Positions 8,643 to 17,517 are shown, numbered from the stretch's first letter. The stretch is 64,000 bases of DNA from Methanolobus sp. WCC4 (GCF_038022665.1 NZ_CP150629.1:124001-188000); one strand, 5' to 3'. Notes: generated by a model not told the origin, from the letters alone. Numbers and translations are program-made.

Positions 8643-9512
8643 TCACCTGCGCATCCTTCGTCTCAGGATCACAAATGAGCCGCCAAGCACTGCAACAACG
8701 ATCACAAGCGGAAGGAGATAGCCCACAAGGATGATCAGTGCATTGACCATTGAGATGAAACCATTGACAGATTCAGATAATGCATCCCGGATACCCCATG
8801 AACGTGTGATAGGTCTTGGTTCTGTCACACGTATCGTAATGGTTGAGAACTCGATCCTATCATCAAGATAATTCAATCTTCCAGTAAGACTCTCTATCTC
8901 ACCGCGTACCCTTTCAAGTTCTTTCTCAACATTGAGGACCTCTTCGACCGTTCCGGTCATATTGAGGATCTCCTGAAGGCGTGCTTCCTGCCTTTCAAGA
9001 TTATCCAGACGTGCGCTGACATCTATGTATTCTTCTGTGACATCCTGGGCATTCACGCTCTTTGATGTCACTTCCCCAAGACCGGAAACATCATCCAGGA
9101 AAGTAGGATATTCCGATTCAGGAACCCTGACAGTTATGTAGCCCTCCTTGCCGGAACTGGAATCATAGTATGAATCATAGACATAGGAACTGGAAACATA
9201 ACCACCTGAAGCCACAGCCATCTTTGATATCTCATCGATACCTGCTGCAGCATCATCGACCTTTATCGTCATATCGATAGTCGTTATCGTCTTGCGTTCC
9301 ACGGAAGTGGTGGAAGCTCCACTGTAATCACCATCATAGGCTGCTTCTTCTGAAATTGCATTTATTGCGTAAGAATCACCACTATCTTCAATTACAACAT
9401 AATCTGCTGATTTCTGGGAATAGCTATCCTTATATACCCCGGCACATCCCGATACAAGAGTAGCCATAAGTAAAAGCATCACTACTATAATGCTACTGTA
9501 TTTTGTTTTCAT
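8643..9512 (-). CDS. DUF4349 membrane lipoprotein
   Basis: 289 aa. N-terminal lipoprotein signal ending in LVSGC (C23), a DUF4349-like extracellular domain (TITTIDMTIKVDDAAAGIDEIS through ITVRVPESEYPTFLDDV), a coiled-coil stretch (about 165-210: LDNLERQEARLQEIL, VEKELERVRGEIESL) and a C-terminal transmembrane helix (about 258-282) before RRRMRR. Related bacterial proteins are envelope proteins of unknown biochemical role. Single gene with its own hairpin terminator. Confidence 0.85.
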   Translation of the reverse strand: MKTKYSSIIVVMLLLMATLVSGCAGVYKDSYSQKSADYVVIEDSGDSYAINAISEEAAYDGDYSGASTTSVERKTITTIDMTIKVDDAAAGIDEISKMAVASGGYVSSSYVYDSYYDSSSGKEGYITVRVPESEYPTFLDDVSGLGEVTSKSVNAQDVTEEYIDVSARLDNLERQEARLQEILNMTGTVEEVLNVEKELERVRGEIESLTGRLNYLDDRIEFSTITIRVTEPRPITRSWGIRDALSESVNGFISMVNALIILVGYLLPLVIVVAVLGGSFVILRRRMRR

Positions 9513-9577
9513 TCGATCACACCATTTAATGTATAATCAAATGATCGACATCAAAGTATTAAAAAATTGTTTAAACT

Positions 9578-10366
9578 TCAAACTGATCCGAACTTAACTT
9601 TTTCGTTGCCTTTCTCTTTGCTCCTTACATATATGTTGTCAAGGAACTCATGGGCAACCTCTGCCAGTTCAAGAAGTTCATCCCTGCTCAATGGCTTTGT
9701 ATCCCTGAGAGACTCCATCATTGCATTCTCAGCAAATCCCTGCTGGAGCACATAGACCACATCCCGGCTCCCGGTAAGTTCATTGATGGAACTTGCAATT
9801 TCTGAAACATCATCAGAACTTCCCATGAAGTCCCGGATGACCGTGGTCCTCAGTTCGAGATCAACATCATTTTCCAGAACAAGACTGATGGATTCGGACA
9901 CCTTTGCAATTACAATTTCCGGCTTGATGTGGATATCAGAATACTCCTTACAACCAATGGCCTTTGAATACTTTTCCGAATCATCAAGCGGAGCTTTAAC
10001 GTCGATGAAGAATTTGTCCACAAGCCCTTCTTCCATCAGTTCGGCCATTACGTGAGGATAATAGCCGTTAGTATGGATACCGACCAGCAGGCCGATCTTC
10101 CTTGCAAACCGTGCAAGGTGCTTCACAGCATCCTTCTGCATCAGGGGTTCGCCACCTGAGAGGACCATACTGCTGACAAAGAGCCGGGACTTCTTCATCT
10201 CAGCTTCGAGCAATGAAATGTCAACCATGTTGCTTTCAAAGAGAAGCTCATAGTTCTGACAATAAGGACACCTGTAAGGACATCCACGTAAAAAGAAGAC
10301 AATTGACACTTTACCGTGCCAATCGACAGTTGATATGGGAACAGTGTTCCCATAGTTCACTTTCAT
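9578..10366 (-). CDS. nrdG: Anaerobic ribonucleotide reductase activating protein (radical SAM)
   Basis: Radical-SAM activase that installs the glycyl radical on NrdD. 262 aa. The SAM-cluster motif CxxxCxxC is at C29, C33 and C36 (RGCPYRCPYCQNY), followed by SGGEPLMQ (about 70-77). It lies 16 bp after nrdD in the same operon. The ATG at 10366 sits at the junction of a perfect 13-bp tandem repeat. A GTG two codons downstream is an alternative start. The protein is longer than E. coli NrdG and closer to the PflA-like form common in archaea. Confidence 0.92.
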   Translation of the reverse strand: MKVNYGNTVPISTVDWHGKVSIVFFLRGCPYRCPYCQNYELLFESNMVDISLLEAEMKKSRLFVSSMVLSGGEPLMQKDAVKHLARFARKIGLLVGIHTNGYYPHVMAELMEEGLVDKFFIDVKAPLDDSEKYSKAIGCKEYSDIHIKPEIVIAKVSESISLVLENDVDLELRTTVIRDFMGSSDDVSEIASSINELTGSRDVVYVLQQGFAENAMMESLRDTKPLSRDELLELAEVAHEFLDNIYVRSKEKGNEKVKFGSV

Positions 10367-10376
10367 AGTTCACTTT
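10351..10376. repeat. Perfect 13-bp tandem repeat at the nrdG start
   Basis: CATAGTTCACTTT occurs twice back to back (10351-10363, 10364-10376). The duplication creates the ATG used by nrdG. With one copy the in-frame start would be GTG. Confidence 0.9.
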
Positions 10377-10382
10377 GATCTT

Positions 10383-12791
10383 TCAGATCATGTCTGAGGA
10401 GCTGTAACGCATCCTGTCCTCAAGCTCCTGCCTCTTACCATTGTTCCAGCCGCCTACTGCCTGAACATATCCGGTTACTCTGGACATCTGCTCGACGTTC
10501 TCGGAACCACAGTTCTCGCATGAGCACTTAAGACCTGACATCATGTGGAAGTCATTGAGACACACTGTCATGTCCTTGGTGAAAGCAAAGTAACCGATCT
10601 GGGTGTTCTTTGCAATGTTCATTGCAAATTCCTTAAGGCCCTTTGCATCAGGAGCGCCTTCTCCCATCCATATGTGACAGATATTACCTCCGTCAACGAT
10701 CGGGAAGAACACATGCTCGATATTCATCCTGTCGACAAGTGAGATGTTAGCACCCGGTGGTACGTGAGTACCATTGGTGTAGTACACTGGCAGGTCTGTC
10801 GTCTTTCTGAGATTTGCAAGAGCAGCTTCCTTGTCACCCTGTACGACCTCAAGGACACAGTCCCTGTACTCATCGTGGAGCATATCGGATACTGAGAATC
10901 TCTGACCTGTGGTCTCTGCAGGAGTACGTGCAAGAGCGATCTCAAGACCGTGCTTCTGGCTGAGCTCGTGGGCGTACATCTCCATCTCGGTCATTACTCT
11001 GATGGCGAACTTGAATGCATCCTTTGACTCGTGTATCTGGGAACCGACATGATACTGGACCATCTCATTGATACCTATGACACCGATCGTGCAGACAAGT
11101 GCATCGATATCAACTGCAATGCAGCCCTTCTCACCTGTAACAGGGTCCTTTGGCCTCTGTGTTGCGAATGGCATCCTGTTGTTCTCGATGATATTGTCCA
11201 TCCAGCTGCGCTTTGTCTTAAAGAGGTCGATACACTGATCCATGAGGTGTTTGAGGTCGGCAAACAGAGCAGAATCATCCCCATTCGCTCTGTATGCCGC
11301 TCGTGGGCAGTTAAGAGAGACAACCTGCCAGGAACCCATTGAGAAATGTTTTCCATCCTTGAACATGAGCTTGTCGTCGAAACTGTCATCTGCATCAGCA
11401 TTTGCTGAGAACTGGTATGCACAGCACTGATAGCAGGATATACCCTCGCCTGCGCCTCTGTATTCAGGTAACTGATTATCGAAATATGGAGTGCCGAACT
11501 TTGCTGCAAGTTCGAATGTCATGTCATAGAGTTCTTCGTATGTTGGCAGATCAGGATGTGCCATGTTGTAGAACTCATCCTCTTCTATGAAGTCAGGTTC
11601 AATGGAGATCTCAGGCTTTGGGAAATTGAAAGGCTTACCCCAGTTGTCACCCTCGATCATAACATCCATGAGAGCCTTGAACGCAAGACGGACCTCACGT
11701 TCGAACTCACCATAGGTACGTTCATGTGTACCGTGAGTACCATCGTGGACACGTCCCTTATAAACAGCAGGCTTGTCCTTCCAGAGCTTTGGTACACCAG
11801 GGGAAAGCTGAACGGAGGAGAACACAACCTGTCCTCCACGAGCAACCATCATCTGGGTCATCTCGTACACGAACATCTGCATGAGCTGCTTTATATCACC
11901 GTAACTCTTGCCCTCGAAGTATGGAGCAAGGAATGTGAGGAAATTATAGAATCCCTGACCACCTGCAAAGTTCGTCTGGGCACTTCCCAGAGCCTTCACT
12001 GCGTGGAGGATAGCGACCTCTGCCTTCATTGCAGGACCGGCTACACTGGCCTTTGCACCTGATCCATCAGGCATGAGACCATAGTAGAAGAAATACCTGA
12101 GATCCCAGTCCTGGCAGAATGCACGGGTACCGAGGTACTCAAGGTCATGAATGTGAAGATCACCATTAAGGTGCATGTCAGCAAGCTTCGGAGGTAGCAG
12201 GAGCAGGTACTGTTCCTTTGAGATCTTATCTGCCTTCTTCTTATGTGATGTCTCTGCATTCTCCTGAAGGTTTGCATTGTCGTTAGCCTCAAAACCACTT
12301 CCGAGATCGATCTCACATGCATCGTATACAGGAGTACCTATCCTTGTGGATACATTCCTCCACTCGACATGGCCCCTCTGCAGGAGTTCCATGTTAACGA
12401 TCTCCCTGATAAGCGGACCTGAAAGGAACTTAAGATCAAGACTTCTGATACGTTTCTCGACGTCCCTGGCAATATCGAATGCCTCATCCTTCTCAATGCC
12501 TTGCTTGCCATGGAATCTCTCAGCAAGCTTGGTTTCTTTCATCAACTGGTCCACTATTACACTTCTGTCCCAATCGACCATATGCCCTGATGTGGTACGC
12601 ACCTTTGGCATTATGGATATGTCATGGCCATCGAGTGTCTTCTGTATAGCATGCTGTTTTGTGAGCGGTGTCATACTGATATCTGTCCTCTCGTCTTCCT
12701 CTGCGTGAACCTGAAGGTCAGTTCCCAACTCTGCCTTTTCAAGTTCTGTCTTGTCTTTGGTATTGGTTGCACATAATTCCATCATTCCCAC
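10383..12791 (-). CDS. nrdD: Anaerobic (class III) ribonucleoside-triphosphate reductase
   Basis: Makes deoxyribonucleotides for DNA synthesis without oxygen, using a glycyl radical. 802 aa. An N-terminal ATP-cone (about 58-155: MPKVRTTSGHMVDWDRSVIV, then EKRIRSLDLKFL) is the allosteric site. Catalytic barrel cysteines include GISCYQCCAY. The C-terminal metal-binding cysteine cluster (CLND, then CSCENC) precedes the glycyl-radical loop RVTGYVQ (G about 774). Operon order is glutaredoxin, nrdD, nrdG. The roughly 60 residues before the ATP-cone are charged and look disordered. An internal Met as the real start cannot be excluded. Confidence 0.96.
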   Translation of the reverse strand: MGMMELCATNTKDKTELEKAELGTDLQVHAEEDERTDISMTPLTKQHAIQKTLDGHDISIMPKVRTTSGHMVDWDRSVIVDQLMKETKLAERFHGKQGIEKDEAFDIARDVEKRIRSLDLKFLSGPLIREIVNMELLQRGHVEWRNVSTRIGTPVYDACEIDLGSGFEANDNANLQENAETSHKKKADKISKEQYLLLLPPKLADMHLNGDLHIHDLEYLGTRAFCQDWDLRYFFYYGLMPDGSGAKASVAGPAMKAEVAILHAVKALGSAQTNFAGGQGFYNFLTFLAPYFEGKSYGDIKQLMQMFVYEMTQMMVARGGQVVFSSVQLSPGVPKLWKDKPAVYKGRVHDGTHGTHERTYGEFEREVRLAFKALMDVMIEGDNWGKPFNFPKPEISIEPDFIEEDEFYNMAHPDLPTYEELYDMTFELAAKFGTPYFDNQLPEYRGAGEGISCYQCCAYQFSANADADDSFDDKLMFKDGKHFSMGSWQVVSLNCPRAAYRANGDDSALFADLKHLMDQCIDLFKTKRSWMDNIIENNRMPFATQRPKDPVTGEKGCIAVDIDALVCTIGVIGINEMVQYHVGSQIHESKDAFKFAIRVMTEMEMYAHELSQKHGLEIALARTPAETTGQRFSVSDMLHDEYRDCVLEVVQGDKEAALANLRKTTDLPVYYTNGTHVPPGANISLVDRMNIEHVFFPIVDGGNICHIWMGEGAPDAKGLKEFAMNIAKNTQIGYFAFTKDMTVCLNDFHMMSGLKCSCENCGSENVEQMSRVTGYVQAVGGWNNGKRQELEDRMRYSSSDMI

Positions 12792-12811
12792 CTCAAAATT
12801 CGATAGTATTA

Positions 12812-13063
12812 TTATAGTATGCTACTCAGTGCTTCCAGATTCACGTCAGGACCACTGAACAGTTCCTTATGAGTTAAAAACTCATCGCCGATCTGGAGTA
12901 CAGGGGCAGTCATGGTGAAAACACCATTGAATTTGAGTTCGGTCAAAGCTTCAGGAGTAGACATATCTGCAGTTTCAAAAGAAACTCCCTTTGAACCAAG
13001 TACCTTCTTGAGTTGCTCGCACTTCGGGCAAGTCTGTGTTGTATATATTACCACTTCAACCAT
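12812..13063 (-). CDS. Glutaredoxin-like redoxin (NrdH-type) of the class III RNR operon
   Basis: 83-aa thioredoxin-fold protein with active site TCPKCEQ (C12, C15) and a TAPVLQIGDEFL cis-proline segment. It is the first gene of the operon, 20 bp before nrdD. In Methanosarcina barkeri a glutaredoxin-like protein, reduced by a ferredoxin-dependent disulfide reductase, supplies electrons to the class III reductase. The same role is inferred here from position and motif. The CPKC motif differs from classical glutaredoxin CPYC. Confidence 0.9.
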   Translation of the reverse strand: MVEVVIYTTQTCPKCEQLKKVLGSKGVSFETADMSTPEALTELKFNGVFTMTAPVLQIGDEFLTHKELFSGPDVNLEALSSIL

Positions 13064-13714
13064 TCTCTCGCGTCCCTATATTCTATATATTAATTATTTT
13101 ATAGTAAGTGCCTTCCTAAGAGGAACAACAATGCCAAATTGAAAAACACATTCAATAGGCATTGTAGTGGTGATGACCTCTGTTTCCAGAAGGTAAATTA
13201 TACAAATGCCATATTGCTTAATAATGGTTTTTCAGACTTCATTTGAATATACATCAGACCATACGACATCAGTTCTATAACCAAATATGATAATATATTG
13301 TTATCAATTATGATATAATACATGATAGACTACATGGTGCTCAAAATCATACCCCAAGATCTACCCCGTCCAGAGACCCATCACCATACCATCGAACAGA
13401 AGTTTCTGCCAACCTGCCAGACAGTGTCGCAGGACATAAGTTGAGAAAATTGCGGCCCTATAGAAAAACTCTACCTTAGTATAGACCACAGATGCACGCA
13501 GATACACACAGATGCGAATAACCCTTATCTGCGTGACCAGCTGAACGAAAGTTCAGCAGGCATCCAACTCCGAAGGAGGTGGATGTATCTGTGTTTATCT
13601 GCAGGTATACTTGAAAACTCATTAACAATTAGAATCTCTACAGAGCCGAAATTGCCAAAATATCTATATCATTAACCACACTATACCAGATAACCCGACC
13701 AAGAGGTGTAAAAG
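13064..13714. other. 650-bp non-coding region between the RNR operon and radB
   Basis: No credible coding frame was found. The left end (13075-13105) is A/T rich with TATA-like runs that fit the RNR operon promoter on the minus strand. The middle (13140-13480) shows nothing recognisable. 13484-13602 is a structured inverted-repeat element. 13659-13669 (AATATCTATAT) is a TATA-like box toward radB, and GAGGTG (13703-13708) is its ribosome site. Confidence 0.6.
13484..13602. repeat. Inverted-repeat element with two internal hairpins (MITE-like)
   Basis: The outer arms GCAGATACACACAGAT (13498-13513) and ATCTGTGTTTATCTGC (13587-13602) pair with one mismatch. The left flank is built of repeated CACAGAT-like units. 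Inside are GCTGAAC-GAAA-GTTCAGC (13540-13557, perfect 7-bp stem, GAAA tetraloop) and CATCCAACTCC-GAA-GGAGGTGGATG (13561-13585, one mismatch). CACAGAT-type repeats are, from memory, common between genes in Methanosarcinales and other genomes. This copy looks like a small non-autonomous or RNA-forming element. Confidence 0.6.
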
Positions 13715-14383
13715 ATAACTGAACAACTAAGCTCCGGCTGCAAGCCCATTGATGACCTCCTTGGAGGAGGATTCGAAGCAGGAGTCGTCACCCAGATATT
13801 CGGAGAACCCGGGAGTGGTAAGACAAATCTGTCCCTTCAGCTTGCAGTGGAATGTGTCAAAAAAGGAAAGAAAGTGATCTATATTGACACGGAGGCCATT
13901 TCCCCTGCAAGATTCAAACAGATAGCAGGAGAGAATGCAAAGGAGATAGCACAGCACATAATTATCTTTGAGCCTCACAACTTCGAGGAGCAGTACGCTG
14001 CCGTGAAAGAGATAGAGAAACTCATCTCTGATAAGATAGGGTTGATAGTAGTTGATTCTGCAACAGCATTCTACCGGTTCGAGCTCGATCATGAAGAATC
14101 AAGTATGAGAACCAGAAGAGAACTCTCGAATCAGATAGGTTTCATACACGCCATCGCCCGCAAACACAGGATAGTGGCAGTAATAACCAACCAGATCTAC
14201 ACCGACATCGCAACAGGGAATGCAAGACCCATAGGTGGCAGCGGGATAGAGCACATATCCAAAACCATCATCCAGCTCGAAAAGACAGGTGATGGCAAAA
14301 GACGTGCAAAACTCTGGAAACACCGTTCACTTCCCGAAGGCGGGACATGCGAGTTCAGCATCACCAATGAAGGTGTCAGGTAA
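13715..14383 (+). CDS. radB: DNA repair and recombination protein RadB (AUA start)
   Basis: Archaeal RadA paralogue, a RecA-fold ATPase of homologous recombination. 222 aa when begun at ATA 13715. The N-terminus reads TEQLSSGCKPIDDLLGGG, as expected for RadB, then Walker A GEPGSGKTN (about 30-38) and Walker B-like LIVVDSATAFYR. No ATG, GTG or TTG lies in frame between the upstream TAA (13709) and GTG 13847, and starting at 13847 would delete Walker A. GAGGTG lies 6 nt before the ATA, and a TATA box at 13659-13669 fits a start just downstream. A sequencing error (ATG read as ATA) is the alternative. Confidence 0.85.
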   Translation: MTEQLSSGCKPIDDLLGGGFEAGVVTQIFGEPGSGKTNLSLQLAVECVKKGKKVIYIDTEAISPARFKQIAGENAKEIAQHIIIFEPHNFEEQYAAVKEIEKLISDKIGLIVVDSATAFYRFELDHEESSMRTRRELSNQIGFIHAIARKHRIVAVITNQIYTDIATGNARPIGGSGIEHISKTIIQLEKTGDGKRRAKLWKHRSLPEGGTCEFSITNEGVR

Positions 14384-14402
14384 CTAGATACCAGATACCT
14401 GA
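14376..14402 (+). other. Hairpin spanning the radB stop codon
   Basis: TCAGGTA (14376-14382) pairs perfectly with TACCTGA (14396-14402). The TAA stop overlaps the 5' arm. No T-tract follows on the plus strand, so terminator function is doubtful. Confidence 0.45.
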
Positions 14403-14410
14403 AATGAAAA

Positions 14411-14442
14411 GAAAAAAAGAGAGTATTTTCGGGCTCAGGCCC
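14411..14442 (-). terminator. Short hairpin and T-tract at the trmI stop
   Basis: On the minus strand GGGC-CTGA-GCCC places the TGA stop in the loop. TTTTTTT follows about 15 nt later. The stem is only 4 bp. Confidence 0.45.
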
Positions 14443-15190
14443 TTGCAATCGTGATAAAACCGGTATGACCTACTTTTGTTGTCGACGGGCGTGTACCCCT
14501 CGCAGAGAATGATATCTCACGTTCCGTGCATTCTATAGTCACCACATCATAGAAGCCCTCGGCCTCCATTGCATCACGTATCTCCTTTGTCTGCTCGAAG
14601 AAAGGAGAATATGTTGCAAGGAATCCTCCAGGATGCAGTACCTTCCTGACATTGGGGATAACATCCTTCGTGTTCTGAGTGTCAAGGGTGATCACATCGA
14701 ACTTCTCATCAGTGATATTGTTTATTTCCTCGACGATGTCACCACAGCGAAGTTCCACGTTGTCAAGACCGGCATTTTCCACATTCTTACGTGCGACCTT
14801 CACAAAGTCCTCTTTTACCTCATAGGTGACGACCCTCTTTGCAATGGAACCAAGATACATCGTCAGAATTCCCGAACCAGTACCTGCATCGAGGACAACA
14901 TCGTTCTTGCTGAGACCGGTGTAGGCGATTATCATGCCTATGTCCTTGGGCATCATGGGAGCGCCGGTCCTCTTCGCGTGCCTGAAGAAGTCAGGCATCT
15001 TGGGACGCTGTATAGTGAATTCCTGACCTTTATGAGCCACTACAGTATCACCGGGAACCTTATCAGCAAGGGTTGAGAGCTCAACTATACCAAAATCCGT
15101 GTGCAGTTGCTCATCGGATACTTTCACAATGAACTCCCTGACCTTACCCCTGTGGGAGGTCTTCAGCAAAACCAATTCACCAGTTATCAT
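14435..15190 (-). CDS. trmI: tRNA (adenine-N1)-methyltransferase TrmI
   Basis: SAM-dependent methylation of adenine 57/58 in the tRNA T-loop. 251 aa. An N-terminal beta domain (about 1-70: VLLKTSHRGKVREFIV) is followed by a class I Rossmann fold with motif I VLDAGTGSGILTMYLG (about 100-115) and GAPMMPKDIGMII just before it, both typical of TrmI. The ATG overlaps the upstream HD-protein stop as TAATG, so the two genes are co-transcribed and probably translationally coupled. Confidence 0.93.
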   Translation of the reverse strand: MITGELVLLKTSHRGKVREFIVKVSDEQLHTDFGIVELSTLADKVPGDTVVAHKGQEFTIQRPKMPDFFRHAKRTGAPMMPKDIGMIIAYTGLSKNDVVLDAGTGSGILTMYLGSIAKRVVTYEVKEDFVKVARKNVENAGLDNVELRCGDIVEEINNITDEKFDVITLDTQNTKDVIPNVRKVLHPGGFLATYSPFFEQTKEIRDAMEAEGFYDVVTIECTEREISFSARGTRPSTTKVGHTGFITIARA

Positions 15191-17040
15191 TATCTTACAC
15201 CTGTGGACCGTTTTTTAGAGACATACCTGCTGGACGGGATCGTCACGATGTCCCGTTTTATCGAGTGCTTTACCATTGTCAGATGAGACATCATCTCATC
15301 GAACTCGTGGCGATATGCTTCTGCAAGTGTCCCTGCATATTCAACCCCCTCCCATGTCAGCACATATTCATAACTCTGCCGGAACCTCCCGTCCTTCTCA
15401 TAGTAACGGAGATCCTCATCCACGATACCCATGGCAACTAGCACCTGGATGTCCTCAAAGACCTTTTCACAATACGGGAATCCATACCTTTCATGGAAGG
15501 AGTAATCAAAGAGGTTCTTCAGTTTCGGGAAGCTGCTGAGCTCCCGGATGGTACGGTAGAGCCATGTGATATGCCGAAGGCGAGGGATCGATATGGAACC
15601 TTCCTTTTTATTTTCATTAACGAAGATACAGTGGACCGCATAGAACAACAGGATTATTCCCTCTATTGGAAGATACTGGCCCTCACGCGTGAAGTTCAGG
15701 AGCCTGGGAGAAAGATCATCCACAATCCTGCGCAGTTCTGAGAGCACAGCGGCAGAATCATTGTCTGTGACAATATCAGGATGAGTGAAGGCTGTAAGGG
15801 ACAGTTGTCGGGAGATAGCACGGACAAGGCCGTTGGCAAGTGCGGATTCATCGTAGAAGAAACCATCCTCCTCATCCATTGCGATACGCATACTCTTCGG
15901 AACCCCTGAGGCAACGGTGAGGTCCACAAGCACATCACCCAGCTCTCCGGCAAGTCTGGACTCAAGTCTCCTGGTAGCAACACCATGACGTGCAATGGTG
16001 GAAAGTGCCATCCTTGTTGATGGCCTGAGTATCTTCTGGCTCAGCCTTGCAACAGGCACGTATAGACTGCCATCACGCAGGTCGTTCAGTAAAGCAAGTG
16101 ACTTTTCAGATGCATTGGACCTGATGAAATTCAGCAGGTCACTATCGTTGTATTCTGTAAAGAAACGAACTATCTCATCCTTTGCTGCATCTGACCCCGA
16201 ACTTTTCCCAAAGCGTTCCAGAGCATCCTCAAGTGCATAGAGCAGCATGACCCGGGCCGCCTGTGTCTTTGGATTATGGATTATGGCAGTATAGTGATGA
16301 GCACGGGATACCAGCAATGATTCAGCAGCCGTGAGAGCCATGTCATTCCCATAACCTGAGCCATCAAAGCTACCCAGTACAACGTTCCCGTCCTTGATAA
16401 TGAGACTTCCAATTATCTGGTCTACATCTATGAGCCCGAATGACACACCGGTGTGATAGGAATCCCTCAGAAGGAAGTCTATCCTGTCTGCATCAACATC
16501 ACCTGCAATGATATGAGCGAGATATGGTTTTGGTATCGACTGTGCATCTCCTGTGGCGATCTTCGATATCTCAGCAAAGAAGTCGAAGGGATCCGTACCG
16601 AACTCAGACTCCACATAACGTGCAATATAGTTATCCTGCGGAAGTATCCTTGAGATGATATCCTTCGAGAAAGCCTCGTGTTTGATGAACTTCTTGCCCT
16701 CGATGACAGGCTGCAACTGAGGATTGCGTTTGAGCACGTTCTCCACGGCATGGGAGAATGCAGAATGACCCACATCATGCAGGAGTCCTGCCAGCCTTAT
16801 CTTACGAATATCCTCAGCCTCAAGTGACAGGGACTGGCCAATCACCGATGCCATATGCATAGTGCCTATACTATGCTCGAAACGTGTGTGATTGGCGCCG
16901 GGATAGACATGGTCAACAAGTCCCAGTTGCTGGATGTTCCTGAGCCTCTGTACATGTTTTGTGTTAAGGATCATCTGCTCGAACTCGTCGAGTATGATGG
17001 TCTTGTGTACAGGGTCGTGGATTATCAGGGGTTTTTGCAT
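15190..17040 (-). CDS. HD-domain phosphohydrolase (SAMHD1/dNTPase-like)
   Basis: 616 aa. The metal-binding HD motif is complete: HTRFEHSIGTMHMA (about 51-64), LLHDVGHSAFSHAVE (about 88-102) and DVDADRIDFLLRDSYHTG (about 183-200). This arrangement is that of COG1078-type HD proteins related to dGTPases and SAMHD1. A nucleotide phosphohydrolase activity is likely but the substrate is not readable. The C-terminal half (about 330-616) is alpha-helical and unassigned. Operon with trmI (TAATG overlap). Confidence 0.88.
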   Translation of the reverse strand: MQKPLIIHDPVHKTIILDEFEQMILNTKHVQRLRNIQQLGLVDHVYPGANHTRFEHSIGTMHMASVIGQSLSLEAEDIRKIRLAGLLHDVGHSAFSHAVENVLKRNPQLQPVIEGKKFIKHEAFSKDIISRILPQDNYIARYVESEFGTDPFDFFAEISKIATGDAQSIPKPYLAHIIAGDVDADRIDFLLRDSYHTGVSFGLIDVDQIIGSLIIKDGNVVLGSFDGSGYGNDMALTAAESLLVSRAHHYTAIIHNPKTQAARVMLLYALEDALERFGKSSGSDAAKDEIVRFFTEYNDSDLLNFIRSNASEKSLALLNDLRDGSLYVPVARLSQKILRPSTRMALSTIARHGVATRRLESRLAGELGDVLVDLTVASGVPKSMRIAMDEEDGFFYDESALANGLVRAISRQLSLTAFTHPDIVTDNDSAAVLSELRRIVDDLSPRLLNFTREGQYLPIEGIILLFYAVHCIFVNENKKEGSISIPRLRHITWLYRTIRELSSFPKLKNLFDYSFHERYGFPYCEKVFEDIQVLVAMGIVDEDLRYYEKDGRFRQSYEYVLTWEGVEYAGTLAEAYRHEFDEMMSHLTMVKHSIKRDIVTIPSSRYVSKKRSTGVR

Positions 17041-17517
17041 TGGCTGATATTATGAGGAGGGAGTATATAAATGGAGAGTAAATATAATTAGCCAAGAGTT
17101 AGGCTTTGTAGAATTTCTCATTTGAATTGCTCATGCAGAAAAAGAGTTGAAGACAACAGCTTATTTTATTCATCTTTTCGAATCGTGCCGGCTTCGCCGG
17201 GACCCTCCGGGATGGTTTAAGTTGTTCATGACTTCCGATTAACCTAACTTATTGTGTTGTGGACCCCTGTATTTTATGGCTCTACAAATAATCAGTGACA
17301 AACAAAGAACAATGCAACCAACCGCCGCAGGCGGCACGTTCCTTTGCTACCATCCTGAAGATTATTAAAATAATATAGTTATTGAAATTGCTGATTTCAA
17401 AGTTGCAATTAGCAGGATTTCTACAAATCCAAGATTTAATTGAAAACTAAATAGACAAAATTTATATGATACATTTCAAAAACTTGAATATCTATACTAT
17501 AACAAAGAACTGATCAA
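17041..17517. other. 477-bp AT-rich intergenic region with GC-rich hairpins
   Basis: No coding frame supported. Two short GC-rich hairpins stand out from the A/T background: CCGGC-TTC-GCCGG (17188-17200), followed by CCC-TCC-GGG, and CCGCC-GCA-GGCGG (17322-17334). The last 100 bp are strongly A/T rich (TATA-like AATTTATATGATAC near 17459-17472) and probably form the promoter of the downstream HEPN gene. The abrupt composition changes suggest insertion of foreign DNA. Confidence 0.55.

Noticed and set aside
13484-13602. CRISPR array
   Set aside because: The CACAGAT units are short, uneven and arranged as inverted repeats without spacers of constant length.
13847-14383. RadB starting at GTG 13847
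   Set aside because: This would remove Walker A and the conserved N-terminus that are clearly encoded in the same frame upstream.
17187-17340. Integron attC-like site near the HEPN gene
   Set aside because: An RYYYAAC-like ACCTAAC is present near 17242, but no paired GTTRRRY core or typical attC folding is found.
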